NCBI RefSeq assembly: GCF_002980555.1
Contig: NZ_PVBT01000003.1
Location: 186,001-250,000 of the forward strand
Direction: 5' to 3'
Source of the DNA: Phyllobacterium myrsinacearum
Lineage (GTDB): Bacteria > Pseudomonadota > Alphaproteobacteria > Rhizobiales > Rhizobiaceae
Length of the DNA stretch: 64,000 nt
Positions 48,678-58,192 of the stretch are shown here, in pieces; within the stretch, counting starts at the first letter, position 1; every line of letters starts with the position of its first letter. A program made the translations under genes and the position numbers. The notes below the pieces were generated by a model. It made no database searches and was not told the DNA's origin. It saw nothing but the letters and a program-made list of their open reading frames with translations.

Positions 48678-51092
48678 TTACCCGCGCAGCACAGCGCCGG
48701 TCTGCTTGCCCACGCTTTCGACAATCCGCTTGGTCAGCGCGTCGAGATCCTCGTCATTGAGCGTACGCTCCTGCGGCTGGATCGCAACTTCGATGGCAAC
48801 GGATTTCTTGCCGGCACCCAGCGACGGGCCTTCGAACAGATCGAACACCTGAACACCCGTGATCAGCTTCTTGTCGCCGGCGAGCGCCGCGCGAACGATC
48901 GAGGCCGCATCCACCGACCTGTCGACGACGAATGCAAAATCGCGGCGGACCGTCTGGAAATCCGACAGCGTCAGCGGCGGTTTGGTACGGGTCGCCTTCT
49001 GCTTCGGCTCGGGGATCGCATCGATGTAGACTTCGAAGCCGCAGAGAGCGCCCGAGACATCAAGCGTTTCCAGCGTCTTCGGGTGAAACTCGCCGAATGT
49101 GCCGAGAATGACCTTCGGGCCGAGCTTGATCGTGCCGGAGCGGCCGGGATGATACCAGGCTGGACCGCCACTCTCGATCTGCAGCTTGTCGACGGGCGCA
49201 CCGCAGGCTTCAAGCACCGCAAGGGCATCGGCCTTGGCGTCGAACACGCCGACCGGCGCGGCGTTTCCGGCCCAGTGGCGGCCGGAACCGTCCAGCTTGG
49301 CCGTGCCGCGGCGCACGCCGGCAGCAACGCGGCGCTGGGTTTCCGGCGTATTGCCCTCATAGGTTCCGGAGACCTCGAACAGGGCAAGATCATTGAAGCC
49401 GCGATCGGCATTGCGCTGGGCAGCAGCCAGCAGACTTGGCAAGAGCGACGGGCGCATATCCGACATATCGGCGGCAATGGGGTTGGCGAGTTTCAGCGAT
49501 GGCTGGCCGCCGCCGAACAGCTTTGCCTGTTCTTCCGAAATGAACGACCAGGTGACGGCTTCCATCATTCCGCGCGAGGCGAGTGCGCGCCTGGCATTGC
49601 GGGTGCGGATCTGCAGGGTGGTCAGGATCTTGCCGTTGACATCAGCGTGGCTTTGCAGCGGCTGCGGATCGATGCGGTTAACGCCATGGATACGCATGAC
49701 TTCCTCCACCAGATCGGCCTTGCCGTCCACATCCGGACGCCAGGACGGAACCAGAACATCCACCACCTCGCCCCTGCCTTGCGGCTGGAAGCCGAGACGG
49801 CTGAGAATGTCGAGGCTCGTCTCGACCGGCACGTCGATACCGGTGAGGCGCTTGACCTCCGCTGCCGGGAAGGTCACCGACTTCGGTGTGTGGCCCTTAT
49901 AGCCGACGACCTGGGTTTGCGAAGGCGTACCGCCGCACAGGTCAAGGATCATGTGCGTGGCAAGTTCGAGGCCCGGCACCATGAATTCCGGATCGACGCC
50001 GCGCTCGAACCGGTAGCGCGCATCGGTGATAACACCGAGATTGCGGCCGGTGCGGGCAATGGTCATGGCATCCCAAAGGGCCGACTCAACCACGACATTC
50101 GTCGTGTTTTCATCGCAGCCGGAATGTTCGCCGCCGAGGACACCGGCAAGCGACTCGACGCCTTCCGCATCGGCGATCACGCCGATTTCCGGGTTCAGCG
50201 TGTATTCCTTGCCGTTGAGACCCAGGATCGTCTCGCCTTCCCGCGCCCAGCGCACGGTGAGATTGCCCTTCACCTTGTCGGCGTCGAACACATGCAGCGG
50301 ACGGCCGCGATCGAACGTCATGTAGTTGGTGATATCGACCAGCGCATTGATCGGCCGCAGGCCGATGGCCATCAGCCGCTGCTGCAACCATTTCGGGCTC
50401 GGTCCGTTCTTCACGCCCTTGACCGTGCGCAGGGCGAAACCTTCGCACATCGGCGCGCGGTCGCCGAAATCCAGCGATACGCTGACGGACGGGCTGCCCG
50501 TGCCTTTCACCGGCTCGACGGCATTGCTTTTCAGCGTGCCCAGACCGGCTGCGGCCAGATCCCGGGCAACACCGTAAATGCTGGTGCAGTCGGGACGGTT
50601 CGGTGTCAGGTTGATTTCGATGACCGGATCATCCAGCCCGGCATAGGCCGCAAAACTGGTGCCGACAGGGGCGTCGGCCGGCAGATCGATAATGCCGTTG
50701 TGCTCGTCCGACATCTGCAGCTCGCGCTCCGAGCACATCATGCCATGGCTTTCGACGCCGCGAATCTTGCCGACCGAAAGGGTCATGTCGATACCAGGAA
50801 CGTAGGCACCCGGCGCTGCGAATGCACCGATCAGGCCGGCACGGGCATTGGGCGCACCGCAAACGACCTGCAACGGCTTGCCGTCGCCGGTATCCACGGT
50901 CAGCACCTGCAGCTTGTCCGCATCCGGATGGCGCGCAGCGGTGAGCACCCTGGCGATGACAAAGGGTTTCAACGCCGCCTTGTCGTCCAGCGATTCCACT
51001 TCAAGACCGATCATGGTCAAGGTATCGACGATCTCGCCGAGCGAAGCCTCGGTTTCAAGATGATCTTTGAGCCAGGAGAGGGTGAATTTCAT
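48678..51092 (-). CDS. pheT: Phenylalanyl-tRNA synthetase beta chain
   Basis: Beta subunit of the alpha2-beta2 enzyme, 804 residues. N-terminal tRNA-binding (EMAP-like) domain at about 40-150 ([17 protein letters not shown]), B3/B4 editing domain from about 210, B5 domain from about 400 and a C-terminal ferredoxin-like anticodon-binding domain ([20 protein letters not shown] onward). It follows pheS after 95 bp on the same strand. Confidence 0.98.
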   Translation of the reverse strand: MKFTLSWLKDHLETEASLGEIVDTLTMIGLEVESLDDKAALKPFVIARVLTAARHPDADKLQVLTVDTGDGKPLQVVCGAPNARAGLIGAFAAPGAYVPGIDMTLSVGKIRGVESHGMMCSERELQMSDEHNGIIDLPADAPVGTSFAAYAGLDDPVIEINLTPNRPDCTSIYGVARDLAAAGLGTLKSNAVEPVKGTGSPSVSVSLDFGDRAPMCEGFALRTVKGVKNGPSPKWLQQRLMAIGLRPINALVDITNYMTFDRGRPLHVFDADKVKGNLTVRWAREGETILGLNGKEYTLNPEIGVIADAEGVESLAGVLGGEHSGCDENTTNVVVESALWDAMTIARTGRNLGVITDARYRFERGVDPEFMVPGLELATHMILDLCGGTPSQTQVVGYKGHTPKSVTFPAAEVKRLTGIDVPVETSLDILSRLGFQPQGRGEVVDVLVPSWRPDVDGKADLVEEVMRIHGVNRIDPQPLQSHADVNGKILTTLQIRTRNARRALASRGMMEAVTWSFISEEQAKLFGGGQPSLKLANPIAADMSDMRPSLLPSLLAAAQRNADRGFNDLALFEVSGTYEGNTPETQRRVAAGVRRGTAKLDGSGRHWAGNAAPVGVFDAKADALAVLEACGAPVDKLQIESGGPAWYHPGRSGTIKLGPKVILGTFGEFHPKTLETLDVSGALCGFEVYIDAIPEPKQKATRTKPPLTLSDFQTVRRDFAFVVDRSVDAASIVRAALAGDKKLITGVQVFDLFEGPSLGAGKKSVAIEVAIQPQERTLNDEDLDALTKRIVESVGKQTGAVLRG

Positions 51093-51187
51093 GATTTCAC
51101 TCGTTTCTCGATTTCAGCGTTTGAGGGTTTCGACAAGGCGAAACCGCTCGCATAAAAGTTCCATGTCAGGCGAAAAGCCATGCCTGA

Positions 51188-52270
51188 TCATGCGCTCAGG
51201 CCGCCGAACAGGGTCGGCATGTCGAGCGGGCGGAAGCCGTAATGCTGCAACCAGCGCACATCGGCGTCGAAGAAGTCGCGCAGGTCCGGCATGCCATATT
51301 TGAGCATGGCGATGCGATCGATGCCCATGCCCCAGGCAAAGCCCTGATACTCGTCCGGATCAAGCCCGCCATGGCGCAGGACATTCGGATGAACCATGCC
51401 GCAGCCAAGGATTTCCATCCAGTCCGTGCCCTGGCCGAACTTGACCTCATTGCCCGACCGGTCGCACTGGATATCGACTTCCAGCGACGGCTCGGTGAAC
51501 GGGAAGAAGGACGGGCGGAAACGCATCTGCAGGGACGGAACCTCGAAGAACGCCTTGCAGAACTCTTCCAGCACCCACTTCATGTTGGCGACATTGGCCG
51601 TCTTGTCGATGACCAGCCCCTCCACCTGATGGAACATCGGCGAGTGGGTGGCATCGGAATCCATGCGGTAGGTCTTGCCGGGGATGACGATGCGGATCGG
51701 CGGCTTCTGCTTTTCCATGGTGCGGATCTGCACCGGGCTCGTATGGGTGCGCAGAAGCTTGCGCTCGCCATTCTCATCCGGGTTGAAGAAAAACGTGTCG
51801 TGCATCTCCCGCGCCGGATGGCCTTCGGGAAAATTCAGCGCCGTGAAATTGTAGTAGTCGGTCTCGACATCCGGGCCTTCGGCAATTGAAAAACCCATAT
51901 CGGCGAAGATCGCCGTGATTTCATCAACGACCTGGCTGATCGGATGGATGCGTCCGCGCTCGGCCGGTGCCGTGCGTACGGGCAGGGTAACATCCAGCTT
52001 TTCCTTTTCGAGGCGCTCGGCAATTGCCGCATCCTTGAGCGTGCTTTTGCGGCTGGCGAGCGCATCGGTGACGCGGTTCTTCAAACCGTTGATGGCCGGT
52101 CCCTGCGTCTGCCGTTCTTCCGGCGACATCGAGCCCAGCGATTTCAGCTTTTCCGAAATCGAGCCCTTCTTGCCAAGCGCAGCAACACGGACAGCCTCGA
52201 TGGCCGCTTCGTCATTCGCTGCCTCAATCTGCGCGACCAGCGCGCTTTCCAGTTGTACCAGATCGTCCAT
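51188..52270 (-). CDS. pheS: Phenylalanyl-tRNA synthetase alpha chain
   Basis: Catalytic alpha subunit of 360 residues. N-terminal coiled coil (about 1-90), then class II motifs 2 and 3: [24 protein letters not shown], and [13 protein letters not shown] near the C-terminus. ATG 52270 begins [12 protein letters not shown]; three upstream in-frame codons are not family sequence. A terminator behind rplT (52326-52361) implies that pheST has its own promoter in 52271-52325. Confidence 0.98.
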   Translation of the reverse strand: MDDLVQLESALVAQIEAANDEAAIEAVRVAALGKKGSISEKLKSLGSMSPEERQTQGPAINGLKNRVTDALASRKSTLKDAAIAERLEKEKLDVTLPVRTAPAERGRIHPISQVVDEITAIFADMGFSIAEGPDVETDYYNFTALNFPEGHPAREMHDTFFFNPDENGERKLLRTHTSPVQIRTMEKQKPPIRIVIPGKTYRMDSDATHSPMFHQVEGLVIDKTANVANMKWVLEEFCKAFFEVPSLQMRFRPSFFPFTEPSLEVDIQCDRSGNEVKFGQGTDWMEILGCGMVHPNVLRHGGLDPDEYQGFAWGMGIDRIAMLKYGMPDLRDFFDADVRWLQHYGFRPLDMPTLFGGLSA

Positions 52271-52325
52271 GCTTCTCACCTGTTTCGCGTCTTGAGCGAT
52301 TATGCGATCAATTCAATGCAGAAAA

Positions 52326-52361
52326 TTGAAAAACCCGCGCCAGCCGAGCCAGCGCGGGTTT
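52326..52361 (-). terminator. Rho-independent terminator after rplT
   Basis: AAACCCGCGC / GCGCGGGTTT (52331-52340 and 52352-52361) with an 11-nt loop that can pair further inside. On the minus strand it ends TTTTTCAA. Confidence 0.8.
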
Positions 52362-52404
52362 CCCAAGTCTTATTTCCGAATATGCTTTGGGAACGGCGGC
52401 TGAC

Positions 52405-52806
52405 TTAGTGAACAGCGCCTTCAAAAGCATTCGGTGTGGTGTTCTTCAGGTATTCCAGTGCCTTCTTGGCGGAAGCCACGAGTGCACCGAATGCTGCCGG
52501 CTCGTGGATCGCCAGATCCGACAGAACCTTGCGGTCAACCTCGATGCCGGACTTGCTCAGACCGTCGATGAAACGGCTGTATGTCAGGCCATGCTCACGC
52601 ACGGCAGCATTGATACGCTGAGTCCAGAGCGCGCGGAACGTGCGCTTCTTGTTCTTGCGGTCGCGGTAGGCGTACTGCTTCGAACGATCGACGGCAGCCT
52701 TTGCAGTCTTGATGGTGTTCTTGCGGCGGCCGCGGAAACCCTCAGCCTGCTTCAGAACTTTTTTATGCTTGGCGTGGGACGTAACGCCCCGTTTGACACG
52801 TGCCAT
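52405..52806 (-). CDS. rplT: 50S ribosomal protein L20
   Basis: 133-residue primary 23S rRNA-binding protein needed early in 50S assembly. The basic N-terminus ([20 protein letters not shown]) and the [20 protein letters not shown] block are diagnostic. AAGGAG precedes the ATG. It is 31 bp behind rpmI; L20 is the usual autoregulator of such operons. Confidence 0.99.
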   Translation of the reverse strand: MARVKRGVTSHAKHKKVLKQAEGFRGRRKNTIKTAKAAVDRSKQYAYRDRKNKKRTFRALWTQRINAAVREHGLTYSRFIDGLSKSGIEVDRKVLSDLAIHEPAAFGALVASAKKALEYLKNTTPNAFEGAVH

Positions 52807-52837
52807 GATATGATCTCCTTAAAACGTCGCTGTCGGC

Positions 52838-53038
52838 TTAAAGGCCGTTGGGCAAGAACTTCTTCACGATTTTCGCATCGGCATCGGCGAGAACCATTGT
52901 GCCACGTGCGTCACGAATGAATTTGTTCGAACGTTTGATCATGCCATGGCGTTTGCCAGCGGCGGCGGCTTTAATCTTGCCAGTCCCAGTGATTTTGAAC
53001 CGTTTCTTGGCGGCCGATTTGGTCTTCATTTTGGGCAT
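52838..53038 (-). CDS. rpmI: 50S ribosomal protein L35
   Basis: 66 residues, opening [20 protein letters not shown], with the [16 protein letters not shown] block near 35-50. TAGGAG lies ahead of ATG 53038; upstream in-frame codons belong to the leader. It is the first gene of an rpmI-rplT unit with its own promoter and a structured leader. Confidence 0.98.
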   Translation of the reverse strand: MPKMKTKSAAKKRFKITGTGKIKAAAAGKRHGMIKRSNKFIRDARGTMVLADADAKIVKKFLPNGL

Positions 53039-53166
53039 TTTGCTACTCCTATTTCTAGGGTTCCCGTCGCTCCGCAGGAGCCTGAACCCTTCTGATTTCA
53101 CTTCAGACCGACCAAAGTCTGAAAGCATGCAAAACCGCCACGGCATGCCCTGCCGGGCGGTTTGAA
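53039..53166 (-). promoter_or_regulatory. Structured rpmI-rplT leader, candidate ribosomal-protein autoregulatory element
   Basis: From the predicted transcription start near 53166 to the rpmI start is about 128 nt with three hairpins. The first pairs AAACCGCC with GGCGGTTT (arms 53132-53139 and 53156-53163) and is followed on the minus strand by TTTTGC, so it looks terminator-like. The second has perfect 7-bp arms TTCAGAC / GTCTGAA (53102-53108 and 53117-53123). The third, GGTTC / GAACC with inner CTCC / GGAG (53059-53088), lies near the ribosome binding site. L20 or L35 feedback is inferred. Confidence 0.45.
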
Positions 53167-53172
53167 CGCGGC

Positions 53173-53201
53173 CTTATACCGAGAAGCCGGAAAAAGCGCA
53201 A
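53173..53201 (-). promoter_or_regulatory. Promoter of rpmI-rplT
   Basis: On the minus strand TTGCGC (53201-53196), a 17-bp spacer and TATAAG (53178-53173). It lies between the upstream ICMT-family gene and the structured leader. Confidence 0.5.
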
Positions 53202-53231
53202 CTGCTGAATCGTCTCCGGATCTGCAAAAAA

Positions 53232-53855
53232 TCAGTAAAACCGAAAGAGGACGGGCAGAATATTCGCCGATTGCAGATATTCAGCGAACTCGAGCAGGGG
53301 GTAGGAAATGAAAAAGACCAGCCCGTCCGCCAATGTCTTGTACAGCATTGAAGATTTTACGCTTAAAACGTCTGACTCCCGGTAAAGCCGGAGATTGGGA
53401 AAGAAGCGTGGCACTTCGCGCTTATAGGCAAGGTAGGTCTCGCCAAAAACGGTTTCCAGATAACCTTCCTCGGCGACGATGACAAAGTGGAAGGCGATAT
53501 AGCAAAGCACAGCCAATATCAGGGCGACGGTCAGGCTGCCCGTCATCATGCCAATACCGAAAGCCCCCACGGTGCTGAACACATAAAGCGGGTTGCGGCT
53601 CATCGAATAGGGACCGAGGCGGACGATTTCGGAGCTCTTGCGCCCGCCAATGTAGAGCGTGCACCACATGCGGCCCAGGATTGCCAGAACAATCACGCCA
53701 ATGCCGAAGTCCTCGATGTATTCGTGGGTCCAATTGTCGGCCCAGGCGGAGCGAACCGTCAACAAGGCGCCGAGAATCAGAAAAATGATGACTGCCAGCA
53801 CAATTCGCCGGCGCCGCTGAAACCGGGCCATGTCCTTCGGAGATGTGAGCGCCAT
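53232..53855 (-). CDS. Isoprenylcysteine carboxyl methyltransferase-family membrane protein
   Basis: 207-residue integral membrane protein with about four hydrophobic segments. LGPYSMSRNPLYVF and the EEGYLETVFGETYLAYKREVPRF block form the SAM-binding and substrate region of the ICMT/PEMT-like superfamily. Bacterial members methylate various acceptors and are mostly uncharacterised. It sits between infC and rpmI, genes that are adjacent in many bacteria, and is set off from infC by a terminator. Confidence 0.87.
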   Translation of the reverse strand: MALTSPKDMARFQRRRRIVLAVIIFLILGALLTVRSAWADNWTHEYIEDFGIGVIVLAILGRMWCTLYIGGRKSSEIVRLGPYSMSRNPLYVFSTVGAFGIGMMTGSLTVALILAVLCYIAFHFVIVAEEGYLETVFGETYLAYKREVPRFFPNLRLYRESDVLSVKSSMLYKTLADGLVFFISYPLLEFAEYLQSANILPVLFRFY

Positions 53856-53880
53856 GTCAGCCCTTATCCAGTTCGATCAA

Positions 53881-53910
53881 GACAAAAGCCGCCCGAAGGC
53901 GGCCTTTGTC
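53881..53910 (-). terminator. Rho-independent terminator after infC
   Basis: GACAAAAGCCGCC pairs with GGCGGCCTTTGTC around a 4-nt loop that reads TTCG on the minus strand, a stable tetraloop, then T-rich sequence. Confidence 0.85.
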
Positions 53911-53928
53911 TTAAACTCTCGTTCAGCT

Positions 53929-54465
53929 TTAACGTGGCGCCAGAACCATCATCATCTGGCGGCCTTCCAATCTTGGCTCGGCCTCTACCTTGGAAATGTC
54001 GACCGTATCTTCCTTGACCCGGTCGAGCAGCCGCATTCCGAGTTCCTGGTGCGCCATTTCGCGGCCACGGAAACGCAATGTCACCTTGACCTTGTCGCCT
54101 TCGTCGAAGAATCGCTTGATCGCCTTCATCTTCACATCATAATCATGTGTGTCGATGTTCGGCCGCATCTTGATTTCTTTGATTTCGACCGTCTTCTGCT
54201 TCTTGCGCGCCTCGGCAGCCTTCTTCTGTCCCTGGTACTTCAGTTTCCCAAGGTCAACAATCTTGCACACCGGCGGCTCGGCATTCGGCACGATCTCGAC
54301 GAGATCGAGTCCAGCCTCATCGGCCATGGCCAGCGCGGCCTGAATCGTAACGATACCGTGGTTTTCACCTTCGGCATCAATGAGCTGTACCTGGGGTACC
54401 CGGATATCGCGGTTGGAACGCGGTCCATCTTTCTGGACCACCTGTGCTCTAAAGGGTCGGCGAAT
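53929..54465 (-). CDS. infC: Translation initiation factor IF-3, ATT start
   Basis: 178 residues from ATT at 54465-54463: the reading frame continues upstream of the first GTG (54441) as RRPFRAQ, typical family sequence, and a perfect AAGGAG (54480-54475) lies 9 nt ahead of the ATT. infC commonly starts at ATT or ATA, which lets IF-3 repress its own synthesis by rejecting non-standard starts. N-domain (about 10-80; [16 protein letters not shown]), linker rich in Lys ([11 protein letters not shown]), and C-domain with [13 protein letters not shown] near 120. It is the sole gene of its unit. Confidence 0.96.
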   Translation of the reverse strand: MRRPFRAQVVQKDGPRSNRDIRVPQVQLIDAEGENHGIVTIQAALAMADEAGLDLVEIVPNAEPPVCKIVDLGKLKYQGQKKAAEARKKQKTVEIKEIKMRPNIDTHDYDVKMKAIKRFFDEGDKVKVTLRFRGREMAHQELGMRLLDRVKEDTVDISKVEAEPRLEGRQMMMVLAPR

Positions 54466-54690
54466 GGCAGTAGTCTCCTTGAATTATTTCGGTCCCGCAA
54501 ATAGCACCGTCGGGCCCCGCCTGCAATGCTTTGTCTGCGGCGGTTAGCTCAATAACATCTTTTCACGGATAAATCATCTGGTTCAGATATAGGAATATTC
54601 GCATTCTATACAACATGGCTGCCAGTTGAATGGGTTTCATCATCGAATTTTGCATGGCAAAAGCAAGCGGCACATCCTGGAGACTGACAT

Positions 54691-55482
54691 ATGACGGCTC
54701 ACCCGCCGGTATTCCTCACCCACAATGACATTGCAATCGCCCTGCGCCGCCGCGCCGGGGCTGAGCCCGGCATTGTCTGGCTCGGCGGCTACCGTTCGGA
54801 CATGCTCGGCAGCAAGGCGGAATGGCTGGATCAATGGGCTGAAGCCAACGGCCACGCATTCCTGCGCCACGATTACTCCGGCCATGGCGAGTCGGGCGGT
54901 GCGTTTCGTGACGGCACGATTTCGCTCTGGCTTGAACAGAGCCTTGCGGTCTTCAAAAAATTTTCGGCGGGACCGCAAATCCTTATCGGTTCATCCATGG
55001 GCGGCTGGATCGCCCTGCGCATGATCGAAGAGCTGCAAAAGGCCGGTGAACACGGCCGCATTGCCGGGCTGGTCCTGATCGCACCGGCACCGGATTTCAC
55101 GTGCGAACTGGTCGAACCCCAATTGACGCTGGACCAGCGCCGCCAGCTTGCCGAGCGGGGCTATATGGAAGAACCATCCGAATATGCCCCGGAGCCCTAT
55201 ATCTACACCAAGGCCCTTCTGGACGACGGCCGGGCCAATCAGGTGCTGAAGGGGGTGATACGGACCGGCTGCCCCGTGCACATCCTGCAGGGGATGGAAG
55301 ACAAAGATGTTCCCTATACCCACGCCCTGCGGCTGGTTGATCACTTGCCGGTTGACGACGTGACGATTACGCTGGTGCGCGACGGTGACCATCGCCTGTC
55401 ACGCCCGCAGGATCTGGAACTTCTCACCCGCACCGTGGCTTCGATGGTGGACCGCTCGAAAAGCCGCACGCCCATTCTGTAA
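54691..55482 (+). CDS. Alpha/beta hydrolase
   Basis: 263-residue serine hydrolase of the alpha/beta fold. Nucleophile in GSSMGGW near 100, oxyanion region WLGGYRSDM near 31, catalytic Asp in LQGMEDKDVPY near 202-205 and His in DGDHRLS near 232. It resembles the ABHD10-like group (mitochondrial depalmitoylase/esterase) by the DYSGHGESGG and WLEQSL segments. The substrate is unknown. It precedes a BenE-type transporter by 23 bp, so the two may be co-transcribed. Confidence 0.87.
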   Translation: MTAHPPVFLTHNDIAIALRRRAGAEPGIVWLGGYRSDMLGSKAEWLDQWAEANGHAFLRHDYSGHGESGGAFRDGTISLWLEQSLAVFKKFSAGPQILIGSSMGGWIALRMIEELQKAGEHGRIAGLVLIAPAPDFTCELVEPQLTLDQRRQLAERGYMEEPSEYAPEPYIYTKALLDDGRANQVLKGVIRTGCPVHILQGMEDKDVPYTHALRLVDHLPVDDVTITLVRDGDHRLSRPQDLELLTRTVASMVDRSKSRTPIL

Positions 55483-55505
55483 ATTCCCCCAACAGGTTTC
55501 ATCCC

Positions 55506-56651
55506 ATGCGCTCCTCCGTGATTGCTTCTGCCGTCGTTGCCGCCATTGTCGGATTTGGTGGCACGCTCGCGCTGATCATCGCGGCGGCACAGGCCCTTGG
55601 CGCAACCCAGGCGCAGACGGCAAGCTGGGTCACGGCGCTGTGTCTCGCCATGTTCATTTCCACCGGCTTTCTCAGCTGGCGTTACAAGATGCCGATCATC
55701 ACCGCATGGTCGACACCGGGTCTGGCGCTGATCGGGGCCAGCACCGGCTTTACCATGCAGCAGGGTGTCGGCGCCTTCATTGTCACGGCCATCGCCATCA
55801 TCATCACGGGACTGGTCAAACCGGTTTCCGGCCTGGTTTCCAAAATCCCGGCATCGATTGCCTCCGGCATGCTGGCGGGCGTCCTGTTCGCTTTCCTGAC
55901 CGGTGCGGCCCGCACAATTCCCGTCGATCCGCTCTTCGTCCTGCCATTGGTGCTTCTCTTCTTCGTCATCCGCCTGTTCAATCCGGCCATGGCGGTCCTC
56001 GCCGTGCTGTCCGGCGGCATTCTCTTCGCCTTCCTCAGCGGCCGTGTTGCCAGCGTGCCGGATATCGGCCTCTCGACGCTCACCCTCATCATGCCGGTCT
56101 TCGACACACGGGCGATCATCGGCATCGCGCTGCCGCTTTATCTCGTCACCATGGCGTCGCAGAACCTGCCCGGCTTTGCCGTGCTTCGCGCCGCCGGATA
56201 CGAGCCACCGACGGCGGCGGCTTTGCGGGTAACAGGGCTCCTTTCGCTGCTGACGGCGCCCTTCGGTGCACATACGAGCAACATGGCCGCCATTTCAGCG
56301 GCCATCTGCACCGGGCCGGATGCTCATCCGGACCCGGCACAGCGCTGGCTGACCGGCCCGTTCTATGCGCTGTCCTATCTGATACTGGCCATTTTCGGCG
56401 CTTCGCTGGTGGCCCTGTTTGCCGTGCTGCCGGCCCCCCTGATCGCGCTCGTCGCCGGCCTTGCCCTGATCGGCGCCTTTGCCAATGCGCTGACGATCGC
56501 GCTGAAAAACGAGACGGAGCGGCTTGCCGCCGTCGTCACCTTTGCCGTGACGGCATCGGGCATTTCCATTGCCGGAATCGGCGCTGCCTTCTGGGCGCTA
56601 GTGGCGGGCCTGCTTGTCGTTGCCTTCGATCACGCAAAGAAACATATCTGA
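55506..56651 (+). CDS. BenE-family benzoate/H+ symporter-type transporter
   Basis: 381-residue inner-membrane protein with roughly eleven hydrophobic segments. The family signature includes ITAWSTPGLALIG near 63-75 and LPLYLVTMASQNLPGFAVLR near 209-228, and GAHTSNMAAISAAICTG. BenE imports aromatic acids with protons in some bacteria; no aromatic catabolic genes are nearby, so the substrate is open. Confidence 0.9.
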   Translation: MRSSVIASAVVAAIVGFGGTLALIIAAAQALGATQAQTASWVTALCLAMFISTGFLSWRYKMPIITAWSTPGLALIGASTGFTMQQGVGAFIVTAIAIIITGLVKPVSGLVSKIPASIASGMLAGVLFAFLTGAARTIPVDPLFVLPLVLLFFVIRLFNPAMAVLAVLSGGILFAFLSGRVASVPDIGLSTLTLIMPVFDTRAIIGIALPLYLVTMASQNLPGFAVLRAAGYEPPTAAALRVTGLLSLLTAPFGAHTSNMAAISAAICTGPDAHPDPAQRWLTGPFYALSYLILAIFGASLVALFAVLPAPLIALVAGLALIGAFANALTIALKNETERLAAVVTFAVTASGISIAGIGAAFWALVAGLLVVAFDHAKKHI

Positions 56652-56730
56652 TTCCAAACCCTTACCGCATTCGAGCCCGGCATTTCTTGAAAAGCCGCAA
56701 TCCGCCTCCCATGTCGTAAACAATCGACCA

Positions 56731-56774
56731 ATACTGCGCCGTGCGCCCTGCAGGGCGCACAAAGGACGCAGTAT
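56731..56774. repeat. Nested palindrome, part of an intergenic repeat cluster
   Basis: A perfect 20-bp palindrome GTGCGCCCTGCAGGGCGCAC (56741-56760) is nested inside ATACTGCG / CGCAGTAT arms (56731-56738 and 56767-56774). It lies directly before a second inverted repeat. Confidence 0.75.
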
Positions 56775-56787
56775 AACTTTTGGATTG

Positions 56788-56835
56788 GCACATGATCCTT
56801 ATCCAAAAACCATTCCGGTTTTTGGGGTCATGTGC
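56788..56835. repeat. Rhizobial-type palindromic intergenic element
   Basis: GCACATGATCC (from 56788) ... AAAAACC pairs with GGTTTTTGGGGTCATGTGC (56817-56835), with a small internal asymmetry on the left arm and a 4-5 nt loop. The pattern CATGATCC...A-rich...GGNTCATG is that of an abundant palindromic element seen between genes in rhizobia and relatives. Assignment to that family is from memory. Confidence 0.65.
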
Positions 56836-56867
56836 GGGTCGGGCTTTCGTGAGAAGGAAGAGCTTTT

Positions 56868-57308
56868 ATGAACAATGCTGCTTTGATCCGGCCAGGCTGG
56901 ACCCCTGCCACCATCGCCCTGATGGTTATTGGTTTCATGCTGTTCTGGCCGCTTGGTTTCGCCATGCTCGCTTACATCCTTTGGGGTAACCGGCTGGATG
57001 GTTTCAAGCGCGACGTCAGCCGCGCCACCGATGGCTTCTGCGGCGCATTCCGCCGCGGCAAGGGTCCGTCTTTCGGACGCGGTTCGTTCGGCACAGGCAA
57101 TGTCGCCTTTGACGAATGGCGCGAAAAGGAACTCGAGCGCTTGGCCGAAGAACGCCGCAAGCTCGAAGAGATGCGCGCCGCGTTCGAGGACTATGCGCAT
57201 GAACTGCGCCGGGCCAAGGACCGGGAAGAGTTTGACCGCTTCATGGCTGAACGCAATGCCGCGGCAAAGAAGCCGTCGCCGGGCGCCAACGACGCCGGAG
57301 AGGAATAA
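56868..57308 (+). CDS. DUF2852 domain-containing membrane protein
   Basis: 146-residue protein with an N-terminal hydrophobic hairpin (about 12-40; TIALMVIGFMLFWPLGFAML) and a strongly charged C-terminal half (about 80-135) that should form a coiled coil (EWREKELERLAEERRKLEEM). The domain is widespread in Rhizobiales and uncharacterised. Frequent neighbours differ, so context gives no function. AGAAGGAAGAG lies ahead of the ATG. Confidence 0.88.
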   Translation: MNNAALIRPGWTPATIALMVIGFMLFWPLGFAMLAYILWGNRLDGFKRDVSRATDGFCGAFRRGKGPSFGRGSFGTGNVAFDEWREKELERLAEERRKLEEMRAAFEDYAHELRRAKDREEFDRFMAERNAAAKKPSPGANDAGEE

Positions 57309-57359
57309 CGCCATTCCGCGGACAGTTCCCTCCAGTCCTGCCCGCACGTCCCCAGCAAA

Positions 57360-57393
57360 GCGGCGCCGGAGCGATCCGGCGCCGCCTCTGTTT
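57360..57393 (+). terminator. Rho-independent terminator after the DUF2852 gene
   Basis: An 11-bp perfect stem GCGGCGCCGGA / TCCGGCGCCGC (57360-57370 and 57375-57385), 4-nt loop, then CTCTGTTTTG. Confidence 0.8.
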
Positions 57394-57433
57394 TGTCTCA
57401 CGGCTTTCACCCGAATCAATTAAAGTCCCGGCC

Positions 57434-58192
57434 ATGATCCTATCGCTGTTCCGAAGCCCGCCGAAAAAATCCGCGACGCTGAAAGCCGAGCGGAACTACG
57501 AGGTTGCGGGCCGCGTCCTGCCGTTGCGCGTGATGGAAAACCCGCGCGCGACACGTCTTACCCTGCGCATCGATGCGGGCGGCAAGGGATTGCGGATCAC
57601 CGTGCCGCCGGGCATGCCGGCGCGCGAAGTCGATAAATTCCTGGCGCGCCACGAGGGCTGGATCGAGACCCGCATTGCCAGGATGCCGGACCAGCCCAAA
57701 GTGCGGCCGGGGGTCAAAATCCCGATCCGCGGCGTCCCGCATCTCATCGTGCACGAGCCGGGCAAGCGCGGAACCGTGCAGCAGGAAAACGGCGCGGAGG
57801 GCCCGCGCCTGATCGTCCATGGCGACCGGCCGCATCTGGCGCGCCGGGTCGGCGACTTCCTCAAGCGTGAGGCACGGCACGATCTGGACATGCTGGTGGC
57901 GCGGCATACCGCAACGGTCGGGCGGCGGGCCAAGATCATCCGCCTCAAGGATACCAAAAGCCGCTGGGGGTCCTGCACCTCGGACGGCACCCTTTCCTTT
58001 TCCTGGCGCATCATGATGGCGCCGCCGCCGATCATCGACTATCTCGTGGCGCATGAGGTTGCTCATCTGAAAGAGATGAACCACGGGCCCAAATTCTGGA
58101 AACTCTGCGGTGAGCTCTGCCCGGATACGGAACGCTGCAAGGCCTGGTTGAAACGCAATGGCAGCGCCTTGCAGGCCATCGATTTCAGCTGA
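57434..58192 (+). CDS. YgjP-type (DUF45/M48-like) metal-dependent hydrolase
   Basis: 252-residue SprT/WLM-like zinc metallopeptidase-family protein. The zinc motif HEVAHLKEMNHGPKFW near 206 carries two His, the catalytic Glu and a third ligand; SRWGSCTSDGTLSFSWRI just before it is the typical YgjP block. Function is not established. Its TGA overlaps the next gene's ATG by 1 nt. Confidence 0.9.
   Translation: MILSLFRSPPKKSATLKAERNYEVAGRVLPLRVMENPRATRLTLRIDAGGKGLRITVPPGMPAREVDKFLARHEGWIETRIARMPDQPKVRPGVKIPIRGVPHLIVHEPGKRGTVQQENGAEGPRLIVHGDRPHLARRVGDFLKREARHDLDMLVARHTATVGRRAKIIRLKDTKSRWGSCTSDGTLSFSWRIMMAPPPIIDYLVAHEVAHLKEMNHGPKFWKLCGELCPDTERCKAWLKRNGSALQAIDFS

Noticed and set aside
48354-51155. 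A 933-codon plus-strand frame opposite pheT
   Set aside because: Antisense shadow of pheT; it also crosses the end of the dioxygenase gene and a strong terminator.
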